Positions 55,021 through 63,769 are shown, counted from the stretch's first letter. The stretch: 64,000 nucleotides of DNA from GCA-2725625 sp964574215 (GCA_964574215.1 CAZNLR010000027.1:3261-67260), one strand, 5' to 3'. Translations and numbers: made by a program. The notes: generated by a model from the sequence alone, not told the origin.

Positions 55021-57777
55021 CTAAAGGGCGCCATGACACTGTTTGAATTTCTTACCGGACCCGCACGGGCAGGGCGCGTTGCGGCCGACTTTCCCCCAGG
55101 TTGTCGGATCGTCCGGGTCGATTACATCGGCACTCTCGCGGAAGACAAGTGGCGTGCTCTGCAACTCGGTGAGACCGGTGCCGCCTGCCAGTTCGGCGTC
55201 CTCGTATATCGGATCGGTATCGGCGTCGGCGAAAGCGGGATCCTGGAATATCTCGAAGGTTTCCCCCTGGTGCCGCTCGAACATATCGCCGCCGTCGTCG
55301 GTAAACTGCAATTCCATGTGACTGAGGATAATGGTGATGCGTTCGTCCAGTTCCGTCAGCATGCCGTTGAAGGTCTCGAAAGCTTCGCCTTTATATTCGT
55401 TGAGCGGGTCTTTCTGGGCATAGGCGCGGAGGCCGATCCCCTGACGCAAATGGTCAAGCCCCAGCAAATGTTCTTTCCAGACTTGATCGAGCACTTGGAG
55501 AAGCAGATTTTTCTCCACGTCGCGCATGACTTCCGGGCCCCAGGTCGCGGCCTTCTCCGCCATCTTGCGGTTCGCCGCGTCGTCAATGCGTTCCTTGATT
55601 TCGATATCGGCAACGCCTTCCTCCTTGGCCCAATCGGCCACCGGCAGGTCGAGCCCGAAGAGGCGGAGAATTTCTTCATGCAGGGCCGCCGTGTCCCATT
55701 GTTCCTGATAGGCTTTTTCGGGTATGCAGCGGGCGACGGCATTTTCGACGACATTGTGGCGCATATCGAGAATGGTTTCCGAAACCTCCTCGGCGGCCAT
55801 CAGATCCTTGCGCTGTTCATAAATGACCTTGCGCTGATCGTTCATCACATCGTCAAATTTCAACAGGTTCTTCCGGATATCGAAGTTGCGGGCTTCGACC
55901 TTCTGCTGGGCTTTTTCCAGGGCTTTGTTGATCCAGGAATGGACGATGGCTTCGCCGTCTTCGAGACCCAGCTTCTGGAGCATGCCGTCCATGCGTTCGG
56001 ACCCGAATATACGCATCAGATCGTCCTGCAGAGACAGGAAGAATTTAGAGGCGCCGGGATCGCCCTGACGGCCGGACCGGCCCCGAAGCTGATTGTCGAT
56101 GCGCCGGCTTTCGTGGCGTTCCGTACCGATCACCAAAAGGCCGCCGGCCTTGATGACCTCCTGCCTGCCGTCATCGACTTCCTTTCGAAGCCGCGTCTCA
56201 ATTTCGGCCAATTTGGCCTCATCGGTCACGCCTTCGGATTCCTCGCGCACCATCATGTCGATGTTGCCGCCTAGTTGGATGTCGGTGCCACGGCCGGCCA
56301 TGTTGGTGGCGATGGTGACGCTGCCCGGCGCACCGGCCTGGGCAATGATATGGGCTTCCTGTTCGTGATAGCGGGCGTTGAGAACGTTATGTTTGATTTT
56401 ATCTTGTTTGAGCAGGTCAGAGATCACTTCCGATTTCTCGATGCTGACCGTACCCACCAAAATCGGCTGTTTACGCTGTTGGGCATCCTTGATCAGGGCA
56501 ATGATGGCGTCCTGCTTTTCATTTTCAGTCCGGTAGACTTCGTCATCCTGGTCGTCGCGGATACAATCCAGATTGGTCGGTACCTCGGCGACTTCCAATT
56601 TGTAAATTTCCGAAAATTCGCCCGCCTCGGTCATGGCCGTACCTGTCATCCCGGCCAGTTTCGGATACATGCGGAAATAATTCTGATAGGTGATGGAGGC
56701 CAGGGTCTGGTTCTCGCTCTCAACCTCGACGCCTTCCTTGGCTTCCAGTGCTTGGTGCAGGCCTTCAGAGAAGCGGCGTCCTTCCATCATACGGCCGGTG
56801 AATTCATCGATCAGGATCACCTGACCGTCCTTAACGATATAGTCGGTATCCAGTTCGAACAGTTTATGGGCCCGGAGGGCCTGATTGACGTGGTGAACCA
56901 GCGAAATATTGGTGATGTCGTAAAGGGTGCCTTCGTTCAGGAGACCGTCCTCGGCCAGAAGCTGCTCCGCGTGTTCGTTGCCGGCCTCGGTCAACGTGAC
57001 GGCTTTGACCTTTTCATCCTTTTCGTAATCTTCCTCGATGAGGCGCGGGATGACCTTGTCGACGCTGTTGTAAAGTTCCGAACTGTCCTCCGACGCACCG
57101 GAAATAATCAACGGCGTACGGGCTTCATCAATGAGGATCGAATCGACCTCGTCGACGATGGCGAAATTGAAAGGCCGCTGGACCATTTCCTCGAGGCTGA
57201 ATTTCATATTGTCGCGCAGATAATCGAAGCCGAATTCACTGTTGGTGCCGTAGGTGATGTCCCGGCCGTACGAGTCGCGGCGCTCATCATCGTTCAGGCC
57301 CGGCACGATACACCCGACCGTCAGACCCAATAGCGTGTAAATTTTCCCCATCCATTCCGAATCGCGGGTCGCCAGATAGTCATTGACCGTGACGATGTGA
57401 ACGCCCTTGCCGGTCAGAGCGTTGAGATAGACCGGCAGGGTCGAGCATAGGGTTTTACCTTCACCGGTTTTCATTTCGGCGATCATGCCGCGGTGAAGGA
57501 CGATGCCACCCACCAATTGAACGTCGAAGGGTCTCTCCCCCAAGGCCCGCTTGGCGGCTTCCCGAACGGTGGCATAGGCTTCCGGCAAAATGTCGTCTAA
57601 CGTTTCGCCGCCGGCGTAGCGTTCTTTGAATTGTTCCGTGCGGGCGCGCAACTCATCGTCGCTTAGACCTTCGACGGAAGATTCCAGGGCGTTAATCTGA
57701 TCGACGATTTTGGAAAGACCGCGCACATAGCGGTCGTTCGCTGAACCAAAAAGGCGCCGGGCGATGGCGTCAAACAT
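55021..57777 (-). CDS. secA: Preprotein translocase ATPase SecA
   Basis: Motor of the Sec export pathway. 918 residues from the ATG at 57777, which has GAGGAAAA upstream; the in-frame TTG at 57780 is less likely. Motifs: Walker A MKTGEGKTL, DEAD-type VDEVDSILIDEARTPLIISG, the helicase motif TNMAGRGTDIQLGG, the GRSGRQGDPG motif VI, and the C-terminal zinc and SecB-binding CPCGSGKKFKQCHGAL. The length and zinc tail are normal for proteobacteria. It diverges from ppiC. Confidence 0.98.
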   Translation of the reverse strand: MFDAIARRLFGSANDRYVRGLSKIVDQINALESSVEGLSDDELRARTEQFKERYAGGETLDDILPEAYATVREAAKRALGERPFDVQLVGGIVLHRGMIAEMKTGEGKTLCSTLPVYLNALTGKGVHIVTVNDYLATRDSEWMGKIYTLLGLTVGCIVPGLNDDERRDSYGRDITYGTNSEFGFDYLRDNMKFSLEEMVQRPFNFAIVDEVDSILIDEARTPLIISGASEDSSELYNSVDKVIPRLIEEDYEKDEKVKAVTLTEAGNEHAEQLLAEDGLLNEGTLYDITNISLVHHVNQALRAHKLFELDTDYIVKDGQVILIDEFTGRMMEGRRFSEGLHQALEAKEGVEVESENQTLASITYQNYFRMYPKLAGMTGTAMTEAGEFSEIYKLEVAEVPTNLDCIRDDQDDEVYRTENEKQDAIIALIKDAQQRKQPILVGTVSIEKSEVISDLLKQDKIKHNVLNARYHEQEAHIIAQAGAPGSVTIATNMAGRGTDIQLGGNIDMMVREESEGVTDEAKLAEIETRLRKEVDDGRQEVIKAGGLLVIGTERHESRRIDNQLRGRSGRQGDPGASKFFLSLQDDLMRIFGSERMDGMLQKLGLEDGEAIVHSWINKALEKAQQKVEARNFDIRKNLLKFDDVMNDQRKVIYEQRKDLMAAEEVSETILDMRHNVVENAVARCIPEKAYQEQWDTAALHEEILRLFGLDLPVADWAKEEGVADIEIKERIDDAANRKMAEKAATWGPEVMRDVEKNLLLQVLDQVWKEHLLGLDHLRQGIGLRAYAQKDPLNEYKGEAFETFNGMLTELDERITIILSHMELQFTDDGGDMFERHQGETFEIFQDPAFADADTDPIYEDAELAGGTGLTELQSTPLVFRESADVIDPDDPTTWGKVGRNAPCPCGSGKKFKQCHGAL

Positions 57778-58007
57778 CAATTTTCCTCAAAAAAAACAAT
57801 AATAAACGGGAATGCGGGGGGGCTTCCTCGTACCTTGGCAAAGAGATAGAACCCTGGGTGCGGTCTGTCAACGATCACCGGTCGGAATAAGGGCCGGAAT
57901 TGGCAAACGTTACACAATTATGTCATCCGCCCGGTTATCCGGAAATTAGGGCTTTTGGCTGGGCGGGGGAGAGTATATGACTGCTGGATAATGAAAGGCA
58001 GGATACA

Positions 58008-58838
58008 ATGAATATTATAAAGCTGACATTAGCTTCGGCGGGCGTATTGGCCCTGGCCACTGTTTATCAAAATACCAGTGTGCTGGCCGAGGACGGCGAC
58101 CGCGTGGTTGCCGAGGTGAACGGCTACAAGTTTTTTCAGTCGGATCTGGACCGTGAGCGCCGTCAACTGCCGCCGCAATCGCGGTCGTATCCGAAACATG
58201 TGATCGAGAATTTTCTCATCAACTCTCTGGTCAACACTCATTTAGTGTCTGAAGAGGCGAGAAAAAAGGGAATCGAAAAAGAAGGAGCCGTTCTGCGACG
58301 GGTGGCGCGTTTCGAAAGCCAGGTTCTCGAACAGGAATATATGAGCCGGCGCATGAAGGACGAAGTGACGGACGAGAAACTTCAATCCGCCTACCAGGAG
58401 TTGGTTAAAAACAGCCCGGGCGGCGAAGAAGTCCGCGCCCGTCACATTCTGGTCGAAACCGAAGAACAGGCGATGGAAGTGATCGCCCGCTTGAAAAAGG
58501 GTGAAGACTTCGCCGCGTTGGCTAAATCGGTATCCAAAGGGCCTTCGGGCCGGGCGGGTGGCGATCTCGGCTATTTCACCGTCGAGAAAATGGTGCCTTC
58601 TTTCTCCAAAGCCGCCTTTAGCACGAAAATTGGTGAATTCACCGCCAAGCCCGTGAGAACCCAATTCGGCTGGCACGTCATTAAGGTCGAGGACAAACGT
58701 AAACAACAGCCACCAACGTTCAATGAGGCGAAGCCTGATTTGCGGCGTTCCATGTCACAAGACATAAAAAGCAAATTAATCGCAGAGTTGAGAGATAAAG
58801 CGGACATCACGGTCAACACCGAAAAATCCGGTAATTAG
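58008..58838 (+). CDS. Periplasmic PpiC-type (parvulin) peptidyl-prolyl isomerase
   Basis: 276 residues. A signal peptide (about 1-27, cleaved near VLAEDG) is followed by a SurA-N-like helical region and a rotamase domain: EEVRARHILVETEEQAMEVIARLKKGEDFAALAKSVSKGPSGRAGGDLGYF, then FSTKIGEFTAKPVRTQFGWHVIKVED. It assists folding of exported proteins. It precedes argJ by 17 bases, and SecA is encoded divergently; the alphaproteobacterial secA/ppiC/argJ/mutT cluster is conserved. Confidence 0.93.
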   Translation: MNIIKLTLASAGVLALATVYQNTSVLAEDGDRVVAEVNGYKFFQSDLDRERRQLPPQSRSYPKHVIENFLINSLVNTHLVSEEARKKGIEKEGAVLRRVARFESQVLEQEYMSRRMKDEVTDEKLQSAYQELVKNSPGGEEVRARHILVETEEQAMEVIARLKKGEDFAALAKSVSKGPSGRAGGDLGYFTVEKMVPSFSKAAFSTKIGEFTAKPVRTQFGWHVIKVEDKRKQQPPTFNEAKPDLRRSMSQDIKSKLIAELRDKADITVNTEKSGN

Positions 58839-58855
58839 CTGAACAGACATTAAAC

Positions 58856-60109
58856 ATGAGTAACGACACGCCCCATATCTCACCTCTGGCGCCTGACGCC
58901 TTCCCCGCCCTGCCGTCTATTGACGGGGTAAAGGTGGCGGCTGCCCAGTGCAATGTGCGCTACGTCAACAAGACCGACGTCATGTTGGCGGTGATGGCTG
59001 CCGGCACCACGGCGGCGGGCGTGTTTACGCAATCCAAGACTGCCGCGGCGCCGGTGGACTGGTGCCGGGCCATGCTTGACGGCGGCGCCTACCAAGACGA
59101 TAGCGTCAAGGCACTGATCGTCAATTCGGGCAACGCCAACGCCTTTACCGGTCGGGCCGGTATCGAGGCGGTGGAAATAATGGCGGCGGCGACGGCGGAT
59201 ACCGCGGATTGCCGGAAGGAAGACGTTTTTATCGCCCAGACCGGTGTCATCGGCGAGCCTATCGAGGTCGGGAAAATTACCGCCGGCCTGCCGGGCTTGA
59301 AGGACAATCTCGGCTCCGATTGGGAAAACGCGGCCCAGGCGATTATGACCACCGATACCTACCCCAAGGGCGCGTCGGCAACGGCTGATATCGGCGGCAC
59401 CAAAGTAACCATCAACGGCATTGCCAAAGGATCGGGCATGATCGCCCCGGATATGGCGACCATGCTGGCCTTCGTCTTTACCGATGCGGCGCTGCCCCGG
59501 GATATCCTGCAAAGCTTGCTGGCGGCTTCGGCGGATCAGAGCTTCAACGCCATCACGGTGGATTCGGATACCTCTACCAGTGATACGGTGCTGGCTTTCG
59601 CCACCGGACGGGCTAAACACGGAGACATATCGTCGATCGAAGACGGCGCTCTCGACGACTTCCGGCAAAAGTTCGACGCGGTGATGCTCGACCTTGCCCA
59701 ACAGATCGTCAGGGACGGGGAAGGGGCCAGTAAGTTCGTCACCATAGAGGTCTCCGGCGCCGAAGACGACAAAGCCGCCAAAAAAATCGCCCTGACCATT
59801 GCTAATTCACCCCTGGTCAAGACCGCCATTGCCGGCGAAGACGCCAATTGGGGGCGCGTGGTCATGGCCGTGGGCAAATCCGGCGAAAAAGCCGACCGGG
59901 ACAAGCTGACCATCGCCATGGGTGGCGTCACCATCGCGGAACTGGGCCAGATCGCCGAAGGCTACGACGAAGCCCCGGTCGCCCAACATATGAAAGGCCA
60001 GAATATCGACATCGCCGTCGATGTGGGCATCGGTTCCGGCCGCGCCACCGTCTGGACCTGTGACCTCACCCACGATTACATCTCCATCAACGCGGACTAT
60101 CGGACGTGA
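58856..60109 (+). CDS. argJ: Bifunctional glutamate N-acetyltransferase/ornithine acetyltransferase
   Basis: Recycles the acetyl group in arginine synthesis. The 417 residues have the self-cleavage site in GMIAPDMATMLAFVFTDA, where the conserved Thr becomes the nucleophile of the beta chain. Other family stretches are VAAAQCNVRY, NSGNANAFTGRAG and GEDANWGRVVMAVGKSG. The C terminus HDYISINADYRT is characteristic. It is second in the ppiC-argJ-mutT run. Confidence 0.97.
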   Translation: MSNDTPHISPLAPDAFPALPSIDGVKVAAAQCNVRYVNKTDVMLAVMAAGTTAAGVFTQSKTAAAPVDWCRAMLDGGAYQDDSVKALIVNSGNANAFTGRAGIEAVEIMAAATADTADCRKEDVFIAQTGVIGEPIEVGKITAGLPGLKDNLGSDWENAAQAIMTTDTYPKGASATADIGGTKVTINGIAKGSGMIAPDMATMLAFVFTDAALPRDILQSLLAASADQSFNAITVDSDTSTSDTVLAFATGRAKHGDISSIEDGALDDFRQKFDAVMLDLAQQIVRDGEGASKFVTIEVSGAEDDKAAKKIALTIANSPLVKTAIAGEDANWGRVVMAVGKSGEKADRDKLTIAMGGVTIAELGQIAEGYDEAPVAQHMKGQNIDIAVDVGIGSGRATVWTCDLTHDYISINADYRT

Positions 60110-60241
60110 TGTTCGGTACCTTTATATTGGTGACAGTTTACTCAATTTTTTCTTACCGCCTTTGAGCACCGGCGGGCCGAGGGTGATCAAAGGTGGTACG
60201 GCGGAGACACTTAAGTTAAGGATTTGAATCGATATTTTAAC

Positions 60242-60703
60242 ATGGCCATCACCGGACCCGACCCCAGTTGTTTAGAAGCGGAAGCGAAAGCCGCGCGGCC
60301 CGACCTGCCGGTGGTGCTGGTGTCGGCCGTTGCCCTGATGGACGTGGACGGGCGTATCCTGTTGGCCCAGCGGCCGGCGGGAAAAAGCATGGCGGGTCTG
60401 TGGGAGTTTCCCGGCGGCAAAGTGGATACGGGTGAAACGCCCGAGGCGGCGCTGATCCGGGAACTTAAGGAGGAACTGGCCGTCGATATCACCGAAAGCT
60501 GCCTGGCGCCTTTGACCTTCGCCTCTCATAGGTACGATGACTTCCACCTGGTGATGCCGCTCTATGTGTGCCGGGTCTGGAAGGGCGTGCCGACGCCCCA
60601 GGAAGGCCAGGTTTTGAAATGGGTGCGTATCGAAAACCTCACCGACTACCCCATGCCTCCCGCCGATGAACCCTTGGTGGCGCTGCTACGGGATTTTCTG
60701 TAA
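60242..60703 (+). CDS. mutT: Nudix hydrolase, MutT type (8-oxo-dGTP diphosphatase)
   Basis: 153 residues from the ATG at 60242; an in-frame TTG at 60224 exists, but AAGGA lies only one base before it. The Nudix box GKVDTGETPEAALIRELKEELAV carries all conserved Glu residues. It is preceded by LWEFPGG and followed by the MutT-type C-terminal VRIENLTDYPMPPADEPLV. It hydrolyses oxidised dGTP to prevent mutation. Position after argJ is typical for alphaproteobacteria. Confidence 0.93.
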   Translation: MAITGPDPSCLEAEAKAARPDLPVVLVSAVALMDVDGRILLAQRPAGKSMAGLWEFPGGKVDTGETPEAALIRELKEELAVDITESCLAPLTFASHRYDDFHLVMPLYVCRVWKGVPTPQEGQVLKWVRIENLTDYPMPPADEPLVALLRDFL

Positions 60704-60706
60704 ATA

Positions 60707-60763
60707 AATTGTACCAGGTACAATTAGGGAGAAATATTGGAAAATTGTACCTGGTACAATTTT
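60707..60763 (+). terminator. Paired-palindrome terminator after mutT
   Basis: AATTGTACC-A-GGTACAATT (60707-60725) is a 9+1+9 palindrome. AAAATTGTACC-T-GGTACAATTTT (60741-60763) is an 11+1+11 palindrome and the reverse complement of the first. The pair can fold as two small hairpins or one long stem, and ends in a T run on the plus strand. The core GTACCAGG and the architecture match the rpmB terminator. Confidence 0.8.
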
Positions 60764-60824
60764 TTGAAGGTTGCCAAGTGGGGGCTTTTCCGCCATTTCT
60801 AGAGCAAGAATTCAGGGAGAAATC

Positions 60825-61616
60825 ATGTCGGAAAAAGATACCGTCACCGCCAGCGTGCTTATCATCGGCAACGAAGTATTGTCGGGGCGGACCAAGGACG
60901 CCAATCTGCATTGGCTGGCCGGACGGTTGACCGATCTCGGTATCCGCATGAAGGAGGCACGGGTGATTCCCGACGACGAGGATGTCATTGTCGCCGCCGT
61001 CAACGAAGCCCGCGAGAATTTCACCTATGTCTTCACCACCGGCGGCATCGGCCCCACCCACGACGATATTACGTCGGCCTGTGTGGCCAAGGCGTTCGGC
61101 GTCGGCGTCCATCGCGATCCCAAGGCCAAGGCGCTGTTGGAGGCCTATATCCCGGCCGAACGCATGAACGAGGCCAGGCTCAAAATGGCCGACGTGCCCG
61201 TGGGCGCGGAGCTGGTGGAGAATCCCATCAGCAAGGCGCCCGGTTTCCGCATGGGCAACGTCTTCGTCATGGCCGGCGTGCCCTCCATCATGCGGGGCAT
61301 GTTTGAGGGCATCGCGCCCCTTTTAACCGGCGGCGACAAGGTCAAATCGGTGTCGGTGGCCTCCTATCTGCCCGAAGGCACCGTGGCCGAACCCCTGGCG
61401 GACATCCAGGACCGCCATCCGTCGGTCGAGATCGGCTCCTATCCCTTTTTCCGGTCGGGCAAATACGGCTGCACCCTGGTGTCCCGCGGCACCGACGAGA
61501 ACGAGTTAAAAATCACCGCCGATGAAATTTGCGAGATGATCCGCGGTCTCGGCGACGAACCCATCAACGAGGATTTGGTCACGCCCGAAGAGGACGAGAA
61601 CCCGGAGGATTACTAA
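60825..61616 (+). CDS. CinA/MoaB-like molybdopterin-binding domain protein
   Basis: 263 residues from the ATG at 60825 (GGGAG upstream; 60771 is less likely). The MoCF_biosynth/CinA N-terminal domain is clear: IIGNEVLSGRTKDANLHWLAGRL, FTTGGIGPTHDDITS and VENPISKAPGFRMGNVFVMAGVPSIM. The CinA C-terminal NMN-deamidase domain is absent. The family is annotated as competence/damage-inducible protein A, but this short form has no tested function I can name. Confidence 0.87.
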   Translation: MSEKDTVTASVLIIGNEVLSGRTKDANLHWLAGRLTDLGIRMKEARVIPDDEDVIVAAVNEARENFTYVFTTGGIGPTHDDITSACVAKAFGVGVHRDPKAKALLEAYIPAERMNEARLKMADVPVGAELVENPISKAPGFRMGNVFVMAGVPSIMRGMFEGIAPLLTGGDKVKSVSVASYLPEGTVAEPLADIQDRHPSVEIGSYPFFRSGKYGCTLVSRGTDENELKITADEICEMIRGLGDEPINEDLVTPEEDENPEDY

Positions 61617-61725
61617 GCGGGATGACTACCGGCGGGTGACGATCAGGTGATTTTATCGTTGTTTCCAATCCATTTGTATGACTTCGAAGTTGAAATCAAT
61701 AGCGTTATAAAAAAGGTACTGTCCC

Positions 61726-62382
61726 ATGTATTACGAACCCGGCGTAACACCGCATAACCTCCCCCATGACCCGTTCAAATCCTGTGTCATTCCCAGACCC
61801 ATTGGCTGGATATCGACAGTGTCCAAGGATGGGGTGCCCAATCTGGCTCCTTTCAGCCAATTTCAAAATCTGACCTTCGATCCGCCCTACGTGATGTTCT
61901 CGGCTAATCAAAATACCGCCGGGCGGCGCAAGGATTCGACGGTGAACGCCGAGGAAACCGGGGAATTCGTCTGGAACATGGCGACGTATGATCTGCGTGA
62001 CGCGGTCAATATGTCGGGCCAGGAAGTGCCGCCGGACGTTGACGAGTTCGACGTTGCCGGATTGACCAAAGCGCCATCGCAAAATGTCAAACCGCCCCGC
62101 GTCGCCGAATCTCCCGTTCACTTCGAATGCACCTATCATTCAACCACCCGGTTGCCGGGCAACGGCACCATGGGAACCGTGGATATCGTCATTGGCCGCG
62201 TCATTGCGGTTCATATCGATGATGATGCCCTGACCGATGACGGCCTGTTGGATGTCTTGAAAATCCGCCCCATCGCCCGGCTCGGCTATTTCGATTACAC
62301 CTCGATCGAAAGCATTTTCACCATGCGGGTCCCCGGCAGCAATGACGAAATGCACCGGGGCATGGAAGGCCGCCCCGATTAG
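61726..62382 (+). CDS. Flavin reductase-like (FMN-binding) domain protein
   Basis: 218 residues of the DIM6/NTAB flavin reductase-like split-barrel family: IPRPIGWISTVSKDGVPNLAPFSQFQNLTFDPPYVMFS and KDSTVNAEETGEFVWNMA are the FMN-binding stretches. Members reduce flavin for two-component monooxygenases or act on small aromatic substrates. No partner oxygenase is adjacent. It is the last ordinary chromosomal gene before the disrupted tRNA-Leu. Confidence 0.9.
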   Translation: MYYEPGVTPHNLPHDPFKSCVIPRPIGWISTVSKDGVPNLAPFSQFQNLTFDPPYVMFSANQNTAGRRKDSTVNAEETGEFVWNMATYDLRDAVNMSGQEVPPDVDEFDVAGLTKAPSQNVKPPRVAESPVHFECTYHSTTRLPGNGTMGTVDIVIGRVIAVHIDDDALTDDGLLDVLKIRPIARLGYFDYTSIESIFTMRVPGSNDEMHRGMEGRPD

Positions 62383-62479
62383 GAGAATTGATTTTTCAAC
62401 AAGTGACTCTATATTCAACGGCGGCGCGCTACCGCGCTGCAATTAACCTCTGCCGTTTGAGCATATTGCTATCCCAGGG

Positions 62480-62525
62480 GCCCGCGTGGTGGATTTGGTA
62501 GACACGCAAGACTTAAAATCTTGTT
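62480..62525 (+). pseudogene. 5' part of a broken tRNA-Leu(UAA), attL-like
   Basis: The acceptor strand GCCCGCG, D arm and whole anticodon arm (CAAGA, loop CTTAAAA with anticodon TAA, TCTTG) of an intronless tRNA-Leu are present. Identity with the tRNA ends after TCTTGTT at 62525, where unrelated sequence begins. There is no variable arm, T arm or 3' acceptor strand, so it cannot make a tRNA. Its 5' exon differs from the intact copy at one base (GGATTTGG against GGAATTGG). Confidence 0.9.
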
Positions 62526-62573
62526 TGTCTTCTCTTCGCTTTCGAAATCTCTTCAATCATATTGTAAGCCCAC

Positions 62574-62616
62574 CCTTGCATACGGGGTGATTCATTCTCT
62601 ACGCTATCATGCAAGG
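62574..62616. repeat. 8-bp inverted repeat near the left element end
   Basis: CCTTGCAT (62574-62581) and ATGCAAGG (62609-62616) are perfect reverse complements 27 bases apart. They lie between the left core and the GTCACAA repeats and could be a protein-binding site of the element. Confidence 0.4.
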
Positions 62617-62630
62617 TTACGCTACGTTAT

Positions 62631-62663
62631 GTCACAACGGCCCAATATGAGTCACAAAGTGAC
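62631..62663. repeat. Left arm-type repeats (GTCACAA)
   Basis: GTCACAA at 62631-62637 and 62651-62657, 20 bases apart, the second followed by an inverted GTGAC (62659-62663). They begin 105 bases inside the left core. The same motif in the opposite orientation lies about 100 bases inside the right core. Confidence 0.6.
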
Positions 62664-62687
62664 TAAAAGCGGGGGATACAAGGCAGT

Positions 62688-62716
62688 GATGTAAGACAAA
62701 TTTGGTCTTCATCTTA
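62688..62716. other. Hairpin with two alternative stems
   Basis: ATGTAAGA and TCTTACAT can pair as an outer stem, while AAGAC and GTCTT within the same stretch can pair as an inner stem. The two overlap and exclude each other. It precedes the intact tRNA-Leu by about 55 bases; the role is unknown. Confidence 0.4.
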
Positions 62717-62771
62717 CATTGTGATTGAAGTTGCCTGAACTCCAATAGTATAAGCAAAACATAAAAAAATA

Positions 62772-63069
62772 GCCCGCGTGGTGGAATTGGTAGACACGCA
62801 AGACTTAAAGTTATGTTGAGTGCCCCGGGGGAAACGCCGGGTGTAGAACTGCTCAAATTCGGGGAAACCTTTCAAATGGCAATCCCGAGCCAAGCCCAAG
62901 AAATTGGGAAGGTGTAGAGACTAGACGGGCAGGGCCTAAATCCGAACGGACAAGGTCAAGGGATAGTCCAGACCACAAACGCCAATTTTGGCGGCAGTGA
63001 AAATTGTAGTTGGTACGAAAATCTTGTTCACGTAAGTGAGTTCCGGTTCAAGTCCGGACGCGGGCACCA
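62772..63069 (+). tRNA. tRNA-Leu(UAA) containing a group I intron
   Basis: Exon 1 is 62772-62806 (acceptor GCCCGCG, D arm, anticodon 5' stem, ending at U34). Exon 2 is 63018-63069 (A35 onwards, TCTTG, variable stem CAC/GTG with loop GTAA, T arm TCCGG-TTCAAGT-CCGGA, CGCGGGC, A73, CCA encoded). Spliced length is 87 nt, normal for tRNA-Leu. The intron interrupts the anticodon between U34 and A35, the position known from cyanobacterial and plastid tRNA-Leu(UAA). This is the only complete tRNA-Leu(UAA) in the window. Confidence 0.95.
62807..63017 (+). ncRNA. Group I intron, small Azoarcus-like (IC3) type, 211 nt
   Basis: P1 pairs exon ACUU (62803-62806) with GAGU (62818-62821), with the splice-site U-G wobble. 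P2 is 62824-62841. P3 is CTGC (62849-62852) with GCAG (62929-62932). P4 uses TCGGG and CCCGA (62884-62888). P6 is CCCAA-GAAA-TTGGG (62895-62908) with a GNRA loop. P7 is GACTA (62919-62923) with TAGTC (62964-62968). P8 is about 62933-62958. P9 is GCCAA/TTGGC (62981-62992). The intron ends in G63017. Core stretches such as GGTGTAGAGACTAGACGG match the Azoarcus tRNA-Ile intron from memory. No homing endonuclease is encoded. Confidence 0.93.
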
Positions 63070-63112
63070 TTATCATTCTGTCAAATTCATAAAATTAGTT
63101 CTGGATTCTTAA

Positions 63113-63769
63113 ATGAGTAATAGAAAAATTTATGAAGCATTTTTGGACTTCGAAAAAAGTGAAAGAGAAATGTTTTCCGCCAAGGGGGAAAGAAATTACT
63201 TTGGTGCTGCGCGAGAGTATGTTGGTGGTGTAAGAGGATTTGTTGAAGAGGCGAATATGGAGTTGCCGGTCTTTAACCCCAAATCGTTTCCCGAAGATGA
63301 CAACAATTTTGATGACGAGTTTAGAAATTTCCAAAGCGATGTTACCCAATTCCGGGCTGGACTTAGAGCGCGTTTGGCACTGCTAGATCAATCGGAAGAT
63401 AATTCGTCAACCGGTCAAGAAACACTAAGGATTACTTCCAGCTATAAAATAGAAATTCATGACCGCCTAAATCAAATTCGAAAAATTGTCGGAAATATTG
63501 AACTCCCCCAAGAGAAAAAAGACTTAATTTACGACAAAATTTCTGCTCTTGGAAACGAAGTAGATAGAGAGCAAACGCGTTTAGGAAGCCTGATGGCAAA
63601 TGTACTAGATATAAGCGCTACTGCAGGGAAGGCGGCAAAAAATGTTGACCCGCTGTTCAAGCGCATTGATGCTTTAATGAAACTATTTTCCGATGCAAAA
63701 TCGGAAGTCGATCCTAAGTTAATCGAGGCTGAAGAAGTAAAGTCGTTGCCAGCGCCTGAAGATGAGTAA
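63113..63769 (+). CDS. Element cargo protein of unknown function
   Basis: 218 residues, soluble and mostly helical, with AT-rich codon choice unlike the neighbouring chromosomal genes. The N-terminal third contains YVGGVRGFVEEANMELPVFNP. Residues about 105-200 (ITSSYKIEIHDRLNQIRKIVG; LPQEKKDLIYDKISALGNEVDREQTRL; GKAAKNVDPLFKRIDALMKLFSDAK) read as three helices, probably a coiled-coil or bundle domain. The last 20 residues are acidic. I recognise no catalytic motif and it is not an integrase. It starts 43 bases after the intact tRNA-Leu and is the only gene inside the element. Confidence 0.7.
   Translation: MSNRKIYEAFLDFEKSEREMFSAKGERNYFGAAREYVGGVRGFVEEANMELPVFNPKSFPEDDNNFDDEFRNFQSDVTQFRAGLRARLALLDQSEDNSSTGQETLRITSSYKIEIHDRLNQIRKIVGNIELPQEKKDLIYDKISALGNEVDREQTRLGSLMANVLDISATAGKAAKNVDPLFKRIDALMKLFSDAKSEVDPKLIEAEEVKSLPAPEDE

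Noticed and set aside
62480..62525. Functional tRNA-Leu starting at 62480
   Set aside because: The sequence leaves the tRNA pattern after the anticodon arm; the variable arm, T arm and 3' acceptor strand are missing.
62632..62899. Minus-strand open frames of 60-75 codons upstream of and across the intact tRNA-Leu
   Set aside because: They run into tRNA exon or intron sequence and have no ribosome site or recognisable features.
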